Shown here: positions 35,426 through 47,717 of the stretch, piece by piece
How the letters are laid out: each line of letters opens with the position of its first letter
How positions within the stretch are numbered: the first letter of the stretch is position 1
Source of the DNA: Glycine soja
Taxonomy: Eukaryota > Streptophyta > Magnoliopsida > Fabales > Fabaceae
Length of the DNA stretch: 64,000 bases
Assembly: GCF_004193775.1 (NCBI RefSeq)
Contig: NC_041009.1
Coordinates: forward strand, 46,927,534 to 46,991,533
Direction: 5' to 3'
Translations under genes and position numbers: made by a program
The notes under the pieces: model-generated
Seen by the model: the letters and a program-made list of their open reading frames with translations, nothing else
Databases searched by the model: none
Told to the model about the DNA's origin: nothing

Positions 35426-36978
35426 TCTAAAAAACAAACCCATTATTTGGGATCAGCATACTGCATGAAATAATATTTTGTTGGTTCAGAAAACACTTCT
35501 ATGTGGGTATTACGTACATGGAATTCATGTATCTTAGAGGTATTTCTTTTTTGAGTAATGATATATGTGGACCCTCATATATCTTAAACACTTATTTAAC
35601 ACATTTTTTTTCTTTATCTTTCTCATTCTATCAAATCATATCACCTAATATACTTAGATTTTTTTAGTAATCATCTCTTCTAATTCTTTCTCTCTCAAAG
35701 TGTCTAATAGCATGGGGTGTCGTCTAAACATCTTTATCCTTCTTTTTTATTTATATTTTGGTACATATTTCATTTTTATTTATTACGCTAGTCATAACTT
35801 TTTTCTTTTGTTTCGTAATGATTACGGAAGGGATAAGTGCAATGGACCTTTGTTAATTCAACAAGGTTTGAAGAGTAACTTGTACTTGCTTTCGATGATA
35901 ACTACTCACTATTGTCGCCTATATAAATTTCAGAATATAAACTAAAGGTCATGGTACTTTCTTCTTGCGGTTCTTAAATTTCCTGGGAGCTAAAAAATGG
36001 TATAAAAAAAATTAACAATTTGTAATTAATGTTATATTATTTGGAAGACAAATGATAATCTGCTCTTCTTAATTATATCGTAATTTCAAGGAGCTGCGGA
36101 ATCAAAAGAAATATACACCAAGAGGACAAATTTGTACCAAGAATCTCATAATCCTCCCTTTATTATATGGATATATATAATTATCTACAAGGAGATATGT
36201 ATCAATTTCTTTGCAGCAGATTCATTGATAACAACGTGATAGTGGGCATTGTCTAAATCACTTCTGAATTTCAACCTTGATTGTTGGTTGAATGGCTGTT
36301 GTTAAATCCGAACAATTGTATCCCCTTGCAAATGTTTTTTTTACTGTATAACCCTTTTGTCAACTCTAACCACTAACCAATTTTATATTTGTAATTGAAA
36401 AGGTATTATTTAATCCTTCTCATATTGTTTGTGAAATTTGATAAAAAAAAATAATTAAGAGAATATATAATTATATTTTAATGATTGAATTAATAGAAAT
36501 CATGTAATGAAATCCTTTATGGACTACTTTGTAACTTTACTCCAGCTTCTAGAGAAATAGTTTTCTCAGAACAATATGTTAAATCATCGTAAGCTTAGTT
36601 TTATTTTACTAAAGAGTTTATAAATAGTGCGAACGAGATTTGGAAAAGATCTTTTCATTTAAAAATTTGCCATTTCAAACAGCAATCAAGGATTACCCAA
36701 AAGGAAACTGAAAGAAGCAAAATACAAAAAAGGAAATTGATAAATAAACAGAGAAAGTATATTCCAAACAGTACCATTTTATACACAATTTAGCTGTCAT
36801 ATAACGAGACCAATTCTTAGAACAAGATTTCTCTTCTCCAAAGATACTTTCCCTGGAATTTTCACTTGCTCGTGTCATGAAGTGATAGATGTTACAAATA
36901 TAAGACCAAGAATAGGCAACTCAGTACTTCCTCTTCCAGAAATTCTTCTACATTTCTTTTCTTCTCTAGCTATTGAGA
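35426..36978. other. Intergenic and upstream region of the PADRE gene
   Basis: AT-rich; I see no gene. Open frames here are short and have no coding character. Confidence 0.4.
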
Positions 36979-37425
36979 ATGGAAAGCATCAAAAGAGAGA
37001 AAAGAATGCAAAAACTAGTGCATCCTGGGAGACACATTGAGGTTCACAAAGAACCAATAAGAGCTGCAGAGGTTATAAGAAAAAACCCTAGAAACTGCAT
37101 TACTAGGCCAGATGTGTTTAAGTTCCCATGGATTGTGGTCAAACCTGAGTCAGTTTTGCTTCCTGGTAGTGTGTTCCTCATTGTTCCCAATCGCACAATC
37201 TATGACTTGTTAAAGGCCAGAACAACACAAAGCACTCAATCACAATCGCAATCACCCTTTTCACAACAAAACCAATTACCTCCCACAAATCATGTGATCC
37301 AACAACAATTCAAACAAGATCCTCACGACAACTCTTGTGATGATGGGATGAGTAGTTCCACACCCCAAAGACACAATCAAGACATTAAGCTTTTGCTTCC
37401 ATTACTTTCTCCTCTCTCCCAATGA
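36979..37425 (+). CDS. PADRE-domain protein (DUF4228)
   Basis: Intronless gene for 148 residues starting at the ATG in GAGAATGGAAAGC. Residues 1-75 match the start of the plant PADRE/DUF4228 domain: a basic start, VHPGRHIEVHKEPIRAAEVI, then the 'KPESVLLPGSVFLIVPNRTI' block and YDLLKAR. The rest is low complexity, rich in Gln, Ser and Pro. The usual myristoylated MGNC start is missing; the protein begins MESIKREKRM instead. PADRE proteins are plant-specific and many respond to pathogen attack; their biochemical role is unknown. The C-terminal end is in doubt: a second coding-like frame starts at 37422. Confidence 0.85.
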   Translation: MESIKREKRMQKLVHPGRHIEVHKEPIRAAEVIRKNPRNCITRPDVFKFPWIVVKPESVLLPGSVFLIVPNRTIYDLLKARTTQSTQSQSQSPFSQQNQLPPTNHVIQQQFKQDPHDNSCDDGMSSSTPQRHNQDIKLLLPLLSPLSQ

Positions 37426-37571
37426 AGCTCCAAGATGTGGAAAATGGGTGCACATATGAAGAAGATAGCCATAAGAAAATTAAATTGTTAGACTCATCAA
37501 CTTTTGAGTTTAGACCTTATTGCAAGGCATTAAAATATTATGAAAAGTACTGTGGCAGAGACAGGGAATGA
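37422..37571 (+). other. Overlapping 49-codon frame at the 3' end of the PADRE gene
   Basis: Starts with ATG overlapping the PADRE stop (CAATGA), in another frame, and reads MKLQDVENGCTYEEDSHKKI, then KLLDSSTFEFRPYCKALKYY. Its composition is that of an ordinary soluble protein. It could be the lost C-terminus after a one- or two-base indel, or chance. Confidence 0.3.
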
Positions 37572-37599
37572 AATCCTAGAGCTCAAGAAAGATGTCAAT

Positions 37600-38060
37600 T
37601 TTGCGTTTGTGTCTAGTGAAAAAGTTACCATGCAAAATCTTGTTTAAGGAGATCGGATAGCATGCGCAAGAAGCTTAATCTTAAGGTATCATTCAACTTA
37701 CCAATGGAGAAAAAGAGACACGGAAGGGATATTCACTAAGAGTTAGTCTTAGAGGCATAGTTTTGTGGCTAGGAGTTTAATACCTACACAAGGTCATCAC
37801 TCATCATAAAAAGCTTTATACTTTTAACCAATCAAAAATTATCTTTAATATGATTTTTAAAATAATTATTATAAAAATCAAATAATTTGTAATTGAGTGA
37901 TAAAATAAAACTACTTTATAGGTTGCATAACTTCTTTATTATTTTAACAGAAGACAACAAGTACATGCAATTTTTTCATTCTCTTTTTATATTCTAGTTA
38001 TTATTGCAGCATAAGTGAAAGCCACATGTAATTTTTTTAATAACCCGCACTAAATGTAAG
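37600..38060. other. Intergenic
   Basis: A stretch near 37790-37920 has MITE-like words similar to the repeats at 29.1 and 31.5 kb. No gene. Confidence 0.35.
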
Positions 38061-38069
38061 AATTATCTA

Positions 38070-38438
38070 AGTTTTTATTTCTTAAACTTTTTTTGAAATT
38101 TGATTTTTAGTCCTTAAATAAAAGTTTGACTAGTTAAACTCTTTCAAGTTTTTTGAAATTCGATTTTTAGTTCTTAAACAAAAGTTTAACAAGTCAAAGT
38201 TTCTTAAATTTTTTTCATTAATATTTTTAGTTCCTAAACTTTTAAAAAATTCAGTTTTCAATTTTTGGTTTAAAAACCCAAAATTGAAATTTCTTGAAAG
38301 TTTAGGAACTTTAGCGGGTGAAACAAAAGTTTAGATATTAAAAATCTTAATGAATAAAAGTTAAAAGACTTTAACTGATCAAATTTTTATTTAAAAATTA
38401 AAAACCAAATTTCAAAAAAAATTTAAAGACTAAAATTA
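38070..38438. mobile_element. Fold-back (inverted-repeat) element
   Basis: The left arm (about 38070-38240) contains TTTTTTTGAAATTTGATTTT, TAAATAAAAGTTTGACTAGT and ATTTTTAGTTCCTAAACTTT. The right arm (about 38270-38438) carries the same words in the same order when reverse complemented. The arms are imperfect and AT-rich. No protein. Typical of small palindromic MITEs. Confidence 0.6.
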
Positions 38439-38439
38439 A

Positions 38440-39690
38440 TCCTTCATTTAATTAGGTAGAGGAAGGAAAGGTTACACCTACAACGAATGCGGCAACCATA
38501 AAATGGTGAATAGAGTAGCAAGAGAATCCTTCTAGTCGTACAGGCTCAATCCTTTTCACACTCTGTACAGGCTCTAGCGTTTTTATCTGGTTAATTTTTC
38601 CAACATTTATTCCTAAAAAGAAAAAAATCCTTCTTGTTGCACTAAATAAAATATGCCAATAGAAGGTAGATAAAACGAAGTAAAATACATGGACGCCAGG
38701 TATATGGCAGGCCAGAGGGCTTTGCTATTCCAACCTCTTGTTATTCCTACCTCATTTTTTGATAAGTTCTTCCTCAATATTTTCAAATTTTATTTTGAAA
38801 TAATTACGAAAAACACAATGAAAACTCACTTTTGTTCTGTAGTTAATTATATATAAAAGTTACTTTTTAATCTTTTTAATAATAATAGAATTAAATATAA
38901 TACAAATTCAAACAAATACTTTACATAACAATTCCACAAGTGATAATGACTTTTATGTTGAATGTTAGGAGGAAAATATTATCTTCTATGTGCTCACGGA
39001 CTACAACCAAGATTAAACATCATTTTTAACAAAACTACTTAGTGTGCTAAGGCAAAATGGACTTGACCCAATGGACCGACTCATAATTAGGGCTAGACTA
39101 GGCTAAAAAAAAAAAAGCAGTCCAAATATAAACAAGCCTTTTAGGTCCAGTCGATATAATATGACGACTCAAATGGACTTGGAAGGGACAGACTTGATGG
39201 ACCAAAGGCTGATCCAATTACTAATATATTATAAATATTAAATAAAACATAATAACTTATTAATATAATTTATAATTTTATATTATAGTTTATATTTTTT
39301 TTAAAAGGCAAAAAATATATATTAAACATAAAATAAATGTCTATAAGAAATAACAATCTCAAAACAATATTATTAATTTAAGGATTTATTAAGCATAATT
39401 TAAATGACATTACTAATACTTGTTAGATGACATAAATATCTAATAAATAATTTTTTGCTTTTTTATATATTTTTTACATTAAACCAAGTTTTTAAACTTT
39501 TTTATTAATTTTTAAATTGATCTAGTGAAATGACTTGACAGCCTATGAATGAGGCCTAGACCGTTCCATTTGAACTGTTTGACGAGATGGAGCGGATCAG
39601 GTTGATCCGACCCAATCATTATGTCGGCCAAACAAAAAATATATTATATCTTTAATTTGCACTTTTACCAAATTGACGACTTGTGTAATA
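38440..39690. other. Intergenic with an unclassified dispersed-type repeat
   Basis: 39055-39625 opens with GGACTTGACCCAATGGACCG and closes with CGGATCAGGTTGATCCGACCC, with recurring GGACC/GGTCC words and an AT-rich middle. It looks like a dispersed non-coding repeat. No gene seen. Confidence 0.4.
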
Positions 39691-42600
39691 CCTAGTCTCA
39701 GTGCCCAAAACAAAACCCCTTGCGTCCTCGCCGCACAGTTACACTCCGCAGCACACTGCAATCGCCACCACGGACCAAGCTAGTTCCGCCGTCGACGTCG
39801 TCGGCCACCGTCACGTCTCGCCGTCAGGTGCCTCCCTCTGTTTCTTTGGGGTTCTGGGCATCTTTGTTTATTTGCCACGAATCTCTCTTTACCAACTCTT
39901 AACTAAAACTTGCTGATTCAAAACAAGATTGAGCTTCTGTATTCTATGGCAGCATCAGCATTAGTCCTTTGCCAAATGGAATTAGTTTGTTAAAGTGAAA
40001 ATGAGCTGCTATTAGCCCTAGTTTACTTTCTGCGCCTCTGTTTTCATTGCTACTTTATGCTGAAGTGAAAATGCTGATCTTTATGGTTTTATCTCTTTGA
40101 CCTAGGTCTGTTAGTGCCTTGGAAGTGATCAAGTTTGGCTTTTAGAAAACTGACTTTGGATTTTGGAGCTGAGATTTTTCATTTTTGTCTCGAAAATGAA
40201 TTTGACTTAATTTTATTGTTTCTATCATTTGTGAATTTCGCTTGAGTTGTTTGATTGTTCTGTCTTCTTCGTTTTCTTCGCTGCCTGATATGAGCTTATC
40301 TACACTTTCCCTGTTTCATGATTAACCTCGTCTCTGTAATGTATGCCAAGTTTATATTGAAGTAGTTCTTGTCTTTTGAGTTGCGTAATTTATGTTTTGT
40401 GATATTATCATTGTGCAAATTCTTGAACAAAGAAGCTTCTTGTTATATGAATTACTATTAATTTTAGTTTTACACTTTTGATAATCTATAATTCAGGCTA
40501 TATGTTGGTACGTCGTGTGTGGGCAAGAGTATATTTAAACTCTTCTTTATGAGTAATGTCTGGATTAATTCCTATTTTAGCAAAAGCTAGTTAAGTGAAA
40601 TCTTGCTCTACGCTGAGGGCTTGTCATTCAACGTGGACATCAGGGTGGAATACTTTTGCCAGTTGCACTACAGTATGTTTGTCCACATTTTACATACATG
40701 CAGCAATATACAATGTTTGGGCGAGCATAGCTCATGTAACATGCTTCCTGTGGCTTGTGAATATATGATATTCTTGTATTTTGGTACATATTGACATGTT
40801 TCATAATCTGAAGTGATTATTTAAATTAGCTTGCTTATTCTCCCTTTTGCCCAATGCTTCCTAAGCTCTTCAGAGAGGAAAATGTCACTATTTGAATAAA
40901 TTAATAATTCTGCGCACAGATGGATGCATCTGTATTTCCTCTTCCTTCTTACTAGTAAATTAATAATGTGATATGTTTTTGTTTGACTTTAGTCAGTGTG
41001 TTTCATTTGGATATATTTATCTGGTTTAATTTTTAATAGTAACTAAATCTTAGTCTTGAAGCAGAACAAATTATCAAATTTCTTGGTTGAAGTTATTTTT
41101 CACTTTTTGATCTATTTTATGTGATAATATTATTTCCACATATTATTAATATTTGTTGGCTATAGTTGTATTAGTAATACTATAAGTTGTAGTTTAAATA
41201 CTTAAGTCTGTTGAATCTTGTGTAGGCTGTGGGCCTGTTTATGCTAATATACTTGTTGGCCTACTTAAACTGATAGGCTTGTTGTTCTATTTATTATCCT
41301 TATGATAGGTAAACATGCTATACTCAAGCCTAAGAAAACCCGGCCTAGCCCATATCCACCTCTACATTGTTTGTCTCTATTTGTTTTGATTAAAAAAGTG
41401 TCTAATTAATGTCTATGCCTATTGCTATTAACTTTGTGCCATCTTCCCTCTTCCTATTGACCACCATCAGATGCCACAGTCATTTCTTGTGTAGATCATT
41501 AGTTTAAGTACGTGTCTCAGCCCAAAGAGGGTGAAGCCCTAAGCATTGAAACTCCTCTCTCTCACCCCTTTCATTTCAACAGTGGAACTCAACTTCTCAG
41601 GTTCTTCCTTGAACTCTTCTTTACCCAGTTGCATTTTTTGCCACTACTCTTCCCTTTTTGTCTTTGTTACTGGTCCTCTTGGCTCTTAGTGTGTGTTTGG
41701 TTATGGATCAGCAACGTGGGTTTTCATGTTCATCTGAAAGCTTCCTATTGTAGCTTTTACATCATCCTTTCATTGGATGTGATTTATTCACTGCAGAATG
41801 TGTTTCCAAACAGGCTGTTAATGTGCTATTGTGTGACAATCCCTACCCAAACCCAAGAAAAATGTACAATCTTTGGACCCATTCAATTCTTGAGATGCCA
41901 TGTTGCCTTTTTGATTGCTGAACCTAATCATATAATAAATTAGATTATTCATGCTTTTCAGTCTGTTTTTTGTTTTTTCTCTTTTGGTAAGTGATTGGTT
42001 GACAAGTGTTAAGACTTAAGAATATACAAATATTCAGCAATTTATAGTGGTCCATCAAATAGGACTATTATTTTTTTGGAGACATTTTACTTTTTTTCAT
42101 CATGTATGGGGTGGAAAGAAATGTTTGTATTCAGCTATGTATTGCAATGCTGTCAAAATTGTCTTTAAGATGAGATCATAATATCGCACAATCTTTAAGA
42201 TCCAAGCTGAAATGGAGTTGGGATTGTAAATTGGTGTGATAGGAGTGAAATCACCATCTTGCTCATAGGATCTTGGGATTGGAGATTTTTTACAAGCCAA
42301 TTTTGGCTTATGCAGATGGGTTGTGCATGTTGGGTTTTGCAACCTGATAATCTTATGATTCCCTTGTTCGTACCCTACTCTCTCAGTCTCTCCCTCTTCA
42401 CACTCAAATCTCTCCCACTCCTTGTTCTCTCTCTACTGCTCTGTCTTGTGTTTGTGCATTCTTGACTTTGGCCTTCTCTCTACTCTCTTCCTTCTCTTTG
42501 TGCATTGTGATTTTGGCCACTTGCATTCTGATCTCTGCCTTGGGTTCGGGTTGTTCGGTCATCTGCGTCTCTTCCATGTGTTCTGATTCTGGCCATCTGC

Positions 42601-43795
42601 AACTGCAATCTGGTCTCTTCCTTGGGTTCTAAACTTGTGATTTCAGCCACACTCATCTCTGCCTTGTGTTCTAATTTTATCCTTTTCTTGTCTCTACTTT
42701 ACTCTGTTGTCTATCTCTGTTCTATGTTTTAGTACTTTCAGTTCGTATTATGACTTAGATGTGAACTCAAGGGTATGCAATTTCAATTTAAGTTTACTAG
42801 TTTAATTAAATGGTTGTTATTTAGAAGTTATTTTTTATTTTTATTCACCAAATAAAAGTTAGTTTTTATTATCTGTTATTTTTTGTGCATTTGCATATAA
42901 GTATAATTTTGCATTTTCAGTAAGATCTTACAATCTGAGTTACAATCCTACAATTTACGATCTTCCACCCCCTTCCCAACCCTTGGTAGGATTTCAATGT
43001 TGACAATATTGGTGGCTTGCTTTTTGTTGATTTATATAATATAATTTTGATCATGCTTCACATTGGTAAGGTGGTTTCCCTCATCATGAATCATATGCTA
43101 AACTTCTACATAGTTACACTAAAAATTTACTTGCATCCACCATTTGGTCATGAATGAACAAATTGAATTTTAGGTCATCTTTATTCTGAATTAAATATAA
43201 TATTTATTGGATGTGCCTTCGTATGTGGTTTAGATGTTCTTGTAGGAGTTGAATCTTGATTAGCAAGTGCAGAATAAAATATTTTCTCCTTTTGCTTGTA
43301 TATGCATGCTGTGATGCTATAATATGATGCTATGTATATTCTTCATCTGTCTTCTCAAATATGTGATGCTTAAAAAAGGCCAAATGTTTGTGCAGTTTCT
43401 TTAAATAATTGATATCTGGAACTGTACAAGCAGAGGACATGGCAAATCAGTCTAAAGAAAACCAGCAAGCAACAAGTTCCACACCACCTATCCAGAAAAG
43501 TGAGGAAGATCAAGCAGCCAGCACCACTATGGGCTTTAAAGATTCATTGGAAAAACAATATCGAAAAGTCAAAGAGCATGCAGAAACATACCCTTATGTT
43601 TGGGCTTCCTATATTGTTGTATATGGTGGCTTTGCACTCTGGACTACTTATAGATGGAGAAAGCTTCGCAAGACAGAGGACAGAGTAAGAACTCATCAAG
43701 AAAGACTACGTAAGCTCATTGAAGCTGAAGAATCTACTAGTTCAGCCAAAGTGGTTGAAAAGGGTTCTACATCTTCTGATAAGCCTTCCAAGTAG
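39690..43795 (+). CDS. Small single-pass membrane protein, plant-conserved, function unknown
   Basis: The coding part is one exon, 43439-43795, 118 residues. A GC-rich noncoding exon ending at 39827 (GTCAG|GTGCCT) is likely its leader, spliced over a 3.57-kb intron to 43396, leaving 43 leader bases before the ATG. The protein has a polar Gln/Ser-rich start, then GFKDSLEKQYRKVKEHAETY, one hydrophobic segment at about residues 53-71 (YVWASYIVVYGGFALWTTY), and a basic, probably helical stretch (RWRKLRKTEDRVRTHQERLR), with a Ser/Lys tail. It resembles an uncharacterised plant family that I believe is organellar, but I cannot name it. The leader exon is inferred from sequence composition and the donor site. 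Confidence 0.75.
41689..41817. mobile_element. Tourist-like MITE inside the leader intron
   Basis: A 129-base segment flanked by TTA on both sides (41686-41688 and 41818-41820), starting GTGTGTGTTTGG and ending CCAAACAGGCTG, so the ends carry the same TGTTTGG/CCAAACA inverted motif as the MITE at 33835. Confidence 0.6.
42385..42720 (+). repeat. Pyrimidine-rich degenerate tandem repeat
   Basis: Loose repeats built from TCTCTCTACTCTCTTCC and TGTGTTCTGATTCTGGCCATCTGCA-like words occur four or five times in the leader intron. Confidence 0.5.
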
Positions 43796-43799
43796 CTTA

Positions 43800-46700
43800 C
43801 AGTAAGAATAATCCTTATGATGGTCAGGTTGTCTAGTTTACTTCCATCAATGTCACTTCTCTTTACCATTGTAGTTGCTAGGGCATGAAATGAGTTTTTT
43901 ATTTTGCTCCGCTGATCAACTGATTCATTAGAGGAATTCCTCAATTATACTGAGCCTTGTAGAAAATTGTTAAAAATTGTCTGATAGTTTTCTTTCTAAA
44001 GTTGTGACAATATTATTGTTCTGAATACAGTTTGCAGATCTTCAGTTTCTATATTGATTAGAGATGGACCAATGCATTTTTTGTTAATTTCGTATGAAAA
44101 TTTAATATTTACTACGGTGGCAAGTTACTATTGTACATTGCAGACACATTTGAGCTCCATTTCAGATTCAGGTGTTGATAAGACGAAAAATGTTCTCTTT
44201 TGCTTAGTTTTCACATAATTGTATAAATTTACCTAATAAGACATTTCGTATACTGTTATGATATCATCTATGTTTACTATCAGTGTTTTAATATGTTCCA
44301 TACTATAGGTCTCACGGGTCCTAATATAGTAGACTCAGATCACATATTGCCTAACAAAAGATTGTAATCATCCTGCATATACATATTTTTAACCTTTTGG
44401 TTGAATAATGGTAGCTTCAGAAATTCACTGCTAGTGTAAACAAAATTGTGGATGGACTGAATTGAAGGTATCTGCCAGCAGCAGAGGGAACAGGGTGGAC
44501 CACTGGTCCCATGGTCACCCCCAGTTTTATTAATAAATTTTTTGTACTATAAAAAAAGATTCTGGCACCCCTCTCCTTCACACCCTAACTCCAAGTAATA
44601 TACTTTGATAAGTCCTTGAATTTATGATCTGAAGGGTGGGGAAACTTAGCTCCTCTGTCCAGAGAAAAACAGAAATAACTGAAAATAACAATGGAGATTT
44701 TGTATTGAACAAAATGCTTCAACCCTTCCCCAAGAATACCTCTATTGCTTCATTCAAAAAGCTTCTTATGAAGGTAAACCAATGGACAAAAGTTAGATAC
44801 AGTTTCTTATGTATTGCTGTTGTTTTTTTCAAATCAGAACTAGAATTTCATCTCACTAACTTGCTTAACATAGGTATGTATTAAAGGATTACGCCAGCAT
44901 ATAAGGAATTGTATTTAAGTTTTGTTCGAAACTGATTTATAAGCCACTGGTCACAGCCTTGAAGGTGACATTTGCCTTGAAGCATTATAACTAGTGTAAA
45001 CTAAAATTCAGCCCAAGAAAACCCACTTGACCCATTGGCGAGGGTGAGCATGACACCAGCATCTTAAGTTTCAAGAGTTAAATTAGTCACCTCGGTTGAT
45101 AAGCTGAGCTAAACCGCAGTTTAGTTCTTGCCTGTCTGAATAACTCCCCCCAAAATTGACCAACAAAAATTATGTCCTGATCTGACGCAACAGAAGTAGG
45201 GAAACAAACAGGTCCTTAAGTTGATTCATTGAGTGAGGGTATTGATTTAAGAAAATAAAGCTATTTGTGTGCTTAACCAAAAAAAGCAATAAATCCAAGC
45301 CATTAGTATTTTTAGCCTGGGGGAAAGAAAACCAATATTTTTCAAATATTGATCAATTCCATTTGAAGCATTTGATTTTTTAATATATAATTCATTAATT
45401 TAATTTAAATACATTGAAAGTGTATCATGTTTGGTAAGATTATTAACTTTTATAATAATTACTTGTGATACTCATGGTAATTTTTAGCTAGTTGAGAACA
45501 TGAATTTTTTAATGTATGAAAATGAAATTCATTTTCTCTTTTTTAGCACACACCAAATTATAGCAATGGTCATCAATGTGATACTACTTTTTTATTGGGA
45601 AAAAATATAAATTATATTAAACCCAAAATGATACAAGACATATATCAAGATGCTAAAACAAATGCAACATGTGCGCTTGTCTATACATAAGAAACTTAAT
45701 CTTGCTAATAACCTCTATGACAGAAAATTGATAATCTTCAAAAATCAGTTTGTTGCTAGACAGTCAAATGCAGTAGACTGTAATTGCTATAGCCAGCCAA
45801 ATATTTTTTTTTTTTTTTTTACTTTAGTTAGAGAACAAATGGAAAGAGCTGGATATTAAAGCATTTTAACAATGAAAAAATGTTGATAATTGCTTTGATA
45901 TTTTCTTTTAAAACTTTTTATTATTATATTTAATCTTGTATACCTATTAGGATTGGCTCAGTGGTGAGTACTGGATAATATATATATGAGTTCATAAGTT
46001 CTGATATCAGTACAAGTGTTTAAAAAAATGTAATCTTGTACAAACCTACAAAATTACCTGGCTCACTCTTTTAATGGGGCAGAGTGAGATTTCAAGTAAT
46101 TGACAACGATTGTGGTGTTAATATTTGTTAGGTATTGAGAACGATGTCTCGTACAAAACCACATGTGACAAGAATCCAATATGAATTGACAGATCCTAAG
46201 GATATTCCGAAAATAAAACGTATATGCGAGATTCATTTTGCTATTATCCATTTGTTCATTTGATTTTTCAGTTTTGCTTTTGTGGCTCGTATGATGAATA
46301 TTTTAACGTATTTGATAACCCTAAGTGTGACAGAAATTTTTCGGCTTGTTAACCCAGCAAAACTTTAAAGAATAGAACATGATTATCGGATAAGTCTCGC
46401 AGCGATGTCTACGATGACATCATAGTCAAAACACAAAAAGATCAGAAAAAAAGGCTTTGGAATGGGTGCTTCCTTCAACTTCATTTTTGTTTTCTTTTCT
46501 TTGGAGTCAGCATATCCGCTATCAATTAAAAAAGAAATTTTCATTTAATAACACAATCATCAAAGTCGTGTTTATGAGTATAATATTTTGTCTACATTAT
46601 AATTATATATATAACATGAAAATATTAAATCTAAATCATATAATCATAAAAAATATTGAGATTTAATATTTAAAATAATGTAATTTTTTAAGTGATTACA

Positions 46701-46808
46701 TAACATTAAATCTTAATTATTTTTATTTATTTATACGATATAAATTTAATTCTCACTTTCATATAATAATTTCATCTCATATGATGTCCTTTATTTATAT
46801 ATACAGTC

Positions 46809-46858
<50 letters not shown>

Positions 46859-47700
46859 ATATGAAATAATCTCTGTTAGAAGTATTTCATCAAAAGCAAA
46901 ATAATATTTATGTTCATCAAGAATCATAAACACACAATAAAAATATTTTCCACTCAATTCAGTTTATTCTATACCAAAGGTCATGATTCAATCATGGACC
47001 ACTTCATTAAGAAATCCAAATTGTTACAACTTTGTTATATAAAATTTAGATAACTGAAATATATTAACCCTAATGTTTTCAAAATCAAAACTTATTAATT
47101 TGTTTTACTTTAGTTTAATTTTATTTATACTCTAACTAGGGTTGTTTGCAAATCAGTTACACTCAACACAAATGACTTTGAAAAAAAAACTGCCCTCGCA
47201 TTGCTATAGCTTTTGAAAGCGTAATTTTCCGATGAATGTGAGTTTAAACACTTAAACAAGCACACACTCACAGGTTGTCATGCATCTTATGTTTGAATCC
47301 CTTCCCTAACATTAAAGGTATTCCTTGTGGTCCTGTGGGGGCATAAAACACTAAGATGGTCCCCAAGCCAAATTTCCAGCATGAGGACCTTAGATGGATG
47401 AGTACTACTCTCTACATAAACATCATGTCTAATCCCCACTGAATTATATAAACAGAAGGTAATGAAATTACAATAAAGATGACCTAAAAACTAGATATAC
47501 CATATACCCCCCCTACACCCTACAAATCAGAAAGACACTACTAAACTACTAATCAGATATTGGAAATTTCTAAACAGATCCTTTCCCTTGTAGCTTGTTA
47601 AACAACAGCCTCAAGCAATCTAAATGGTTAGTGAAAGCTTCTTCTAGTTGTTAAAATTAAAATACACGTCGAATGGTTCTTGCAATCCATATATATAATC
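43800..47700. other. Intergenic region, no gene seen
   Basis: Contains 3' flank to about 44050. A dispersed-repeat-like stretch lies at 44470-44600 (GGACCACTGGTCCC is a palindrome), a possible transposon remnant at 45600-45850, and an (AT)n tract at 46816-46856. Open frames are short and unremarkable. Confidence 0.4.
46816..46856. repeat. (AT)n microsatellite
   Basis: About 20 uninterrupted AT units in intergenic DNA. Confidence 0.95.
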
Positions 47701-47717
47701 ACCACCATATGACACTC

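Noticed and set aside
35700..35945. 81-codon open frame
   Set aside because: Starts at a non-ATG codon, is hydrophobic and AT-driven, and has no splice context or recognisable motif.
41512..41943. 143-codon open frame in the leader intron
   Set aside because: Hydrophobic, pyrimidine-rich translation with no motif, and it runs through a MITE with its own target duplication.
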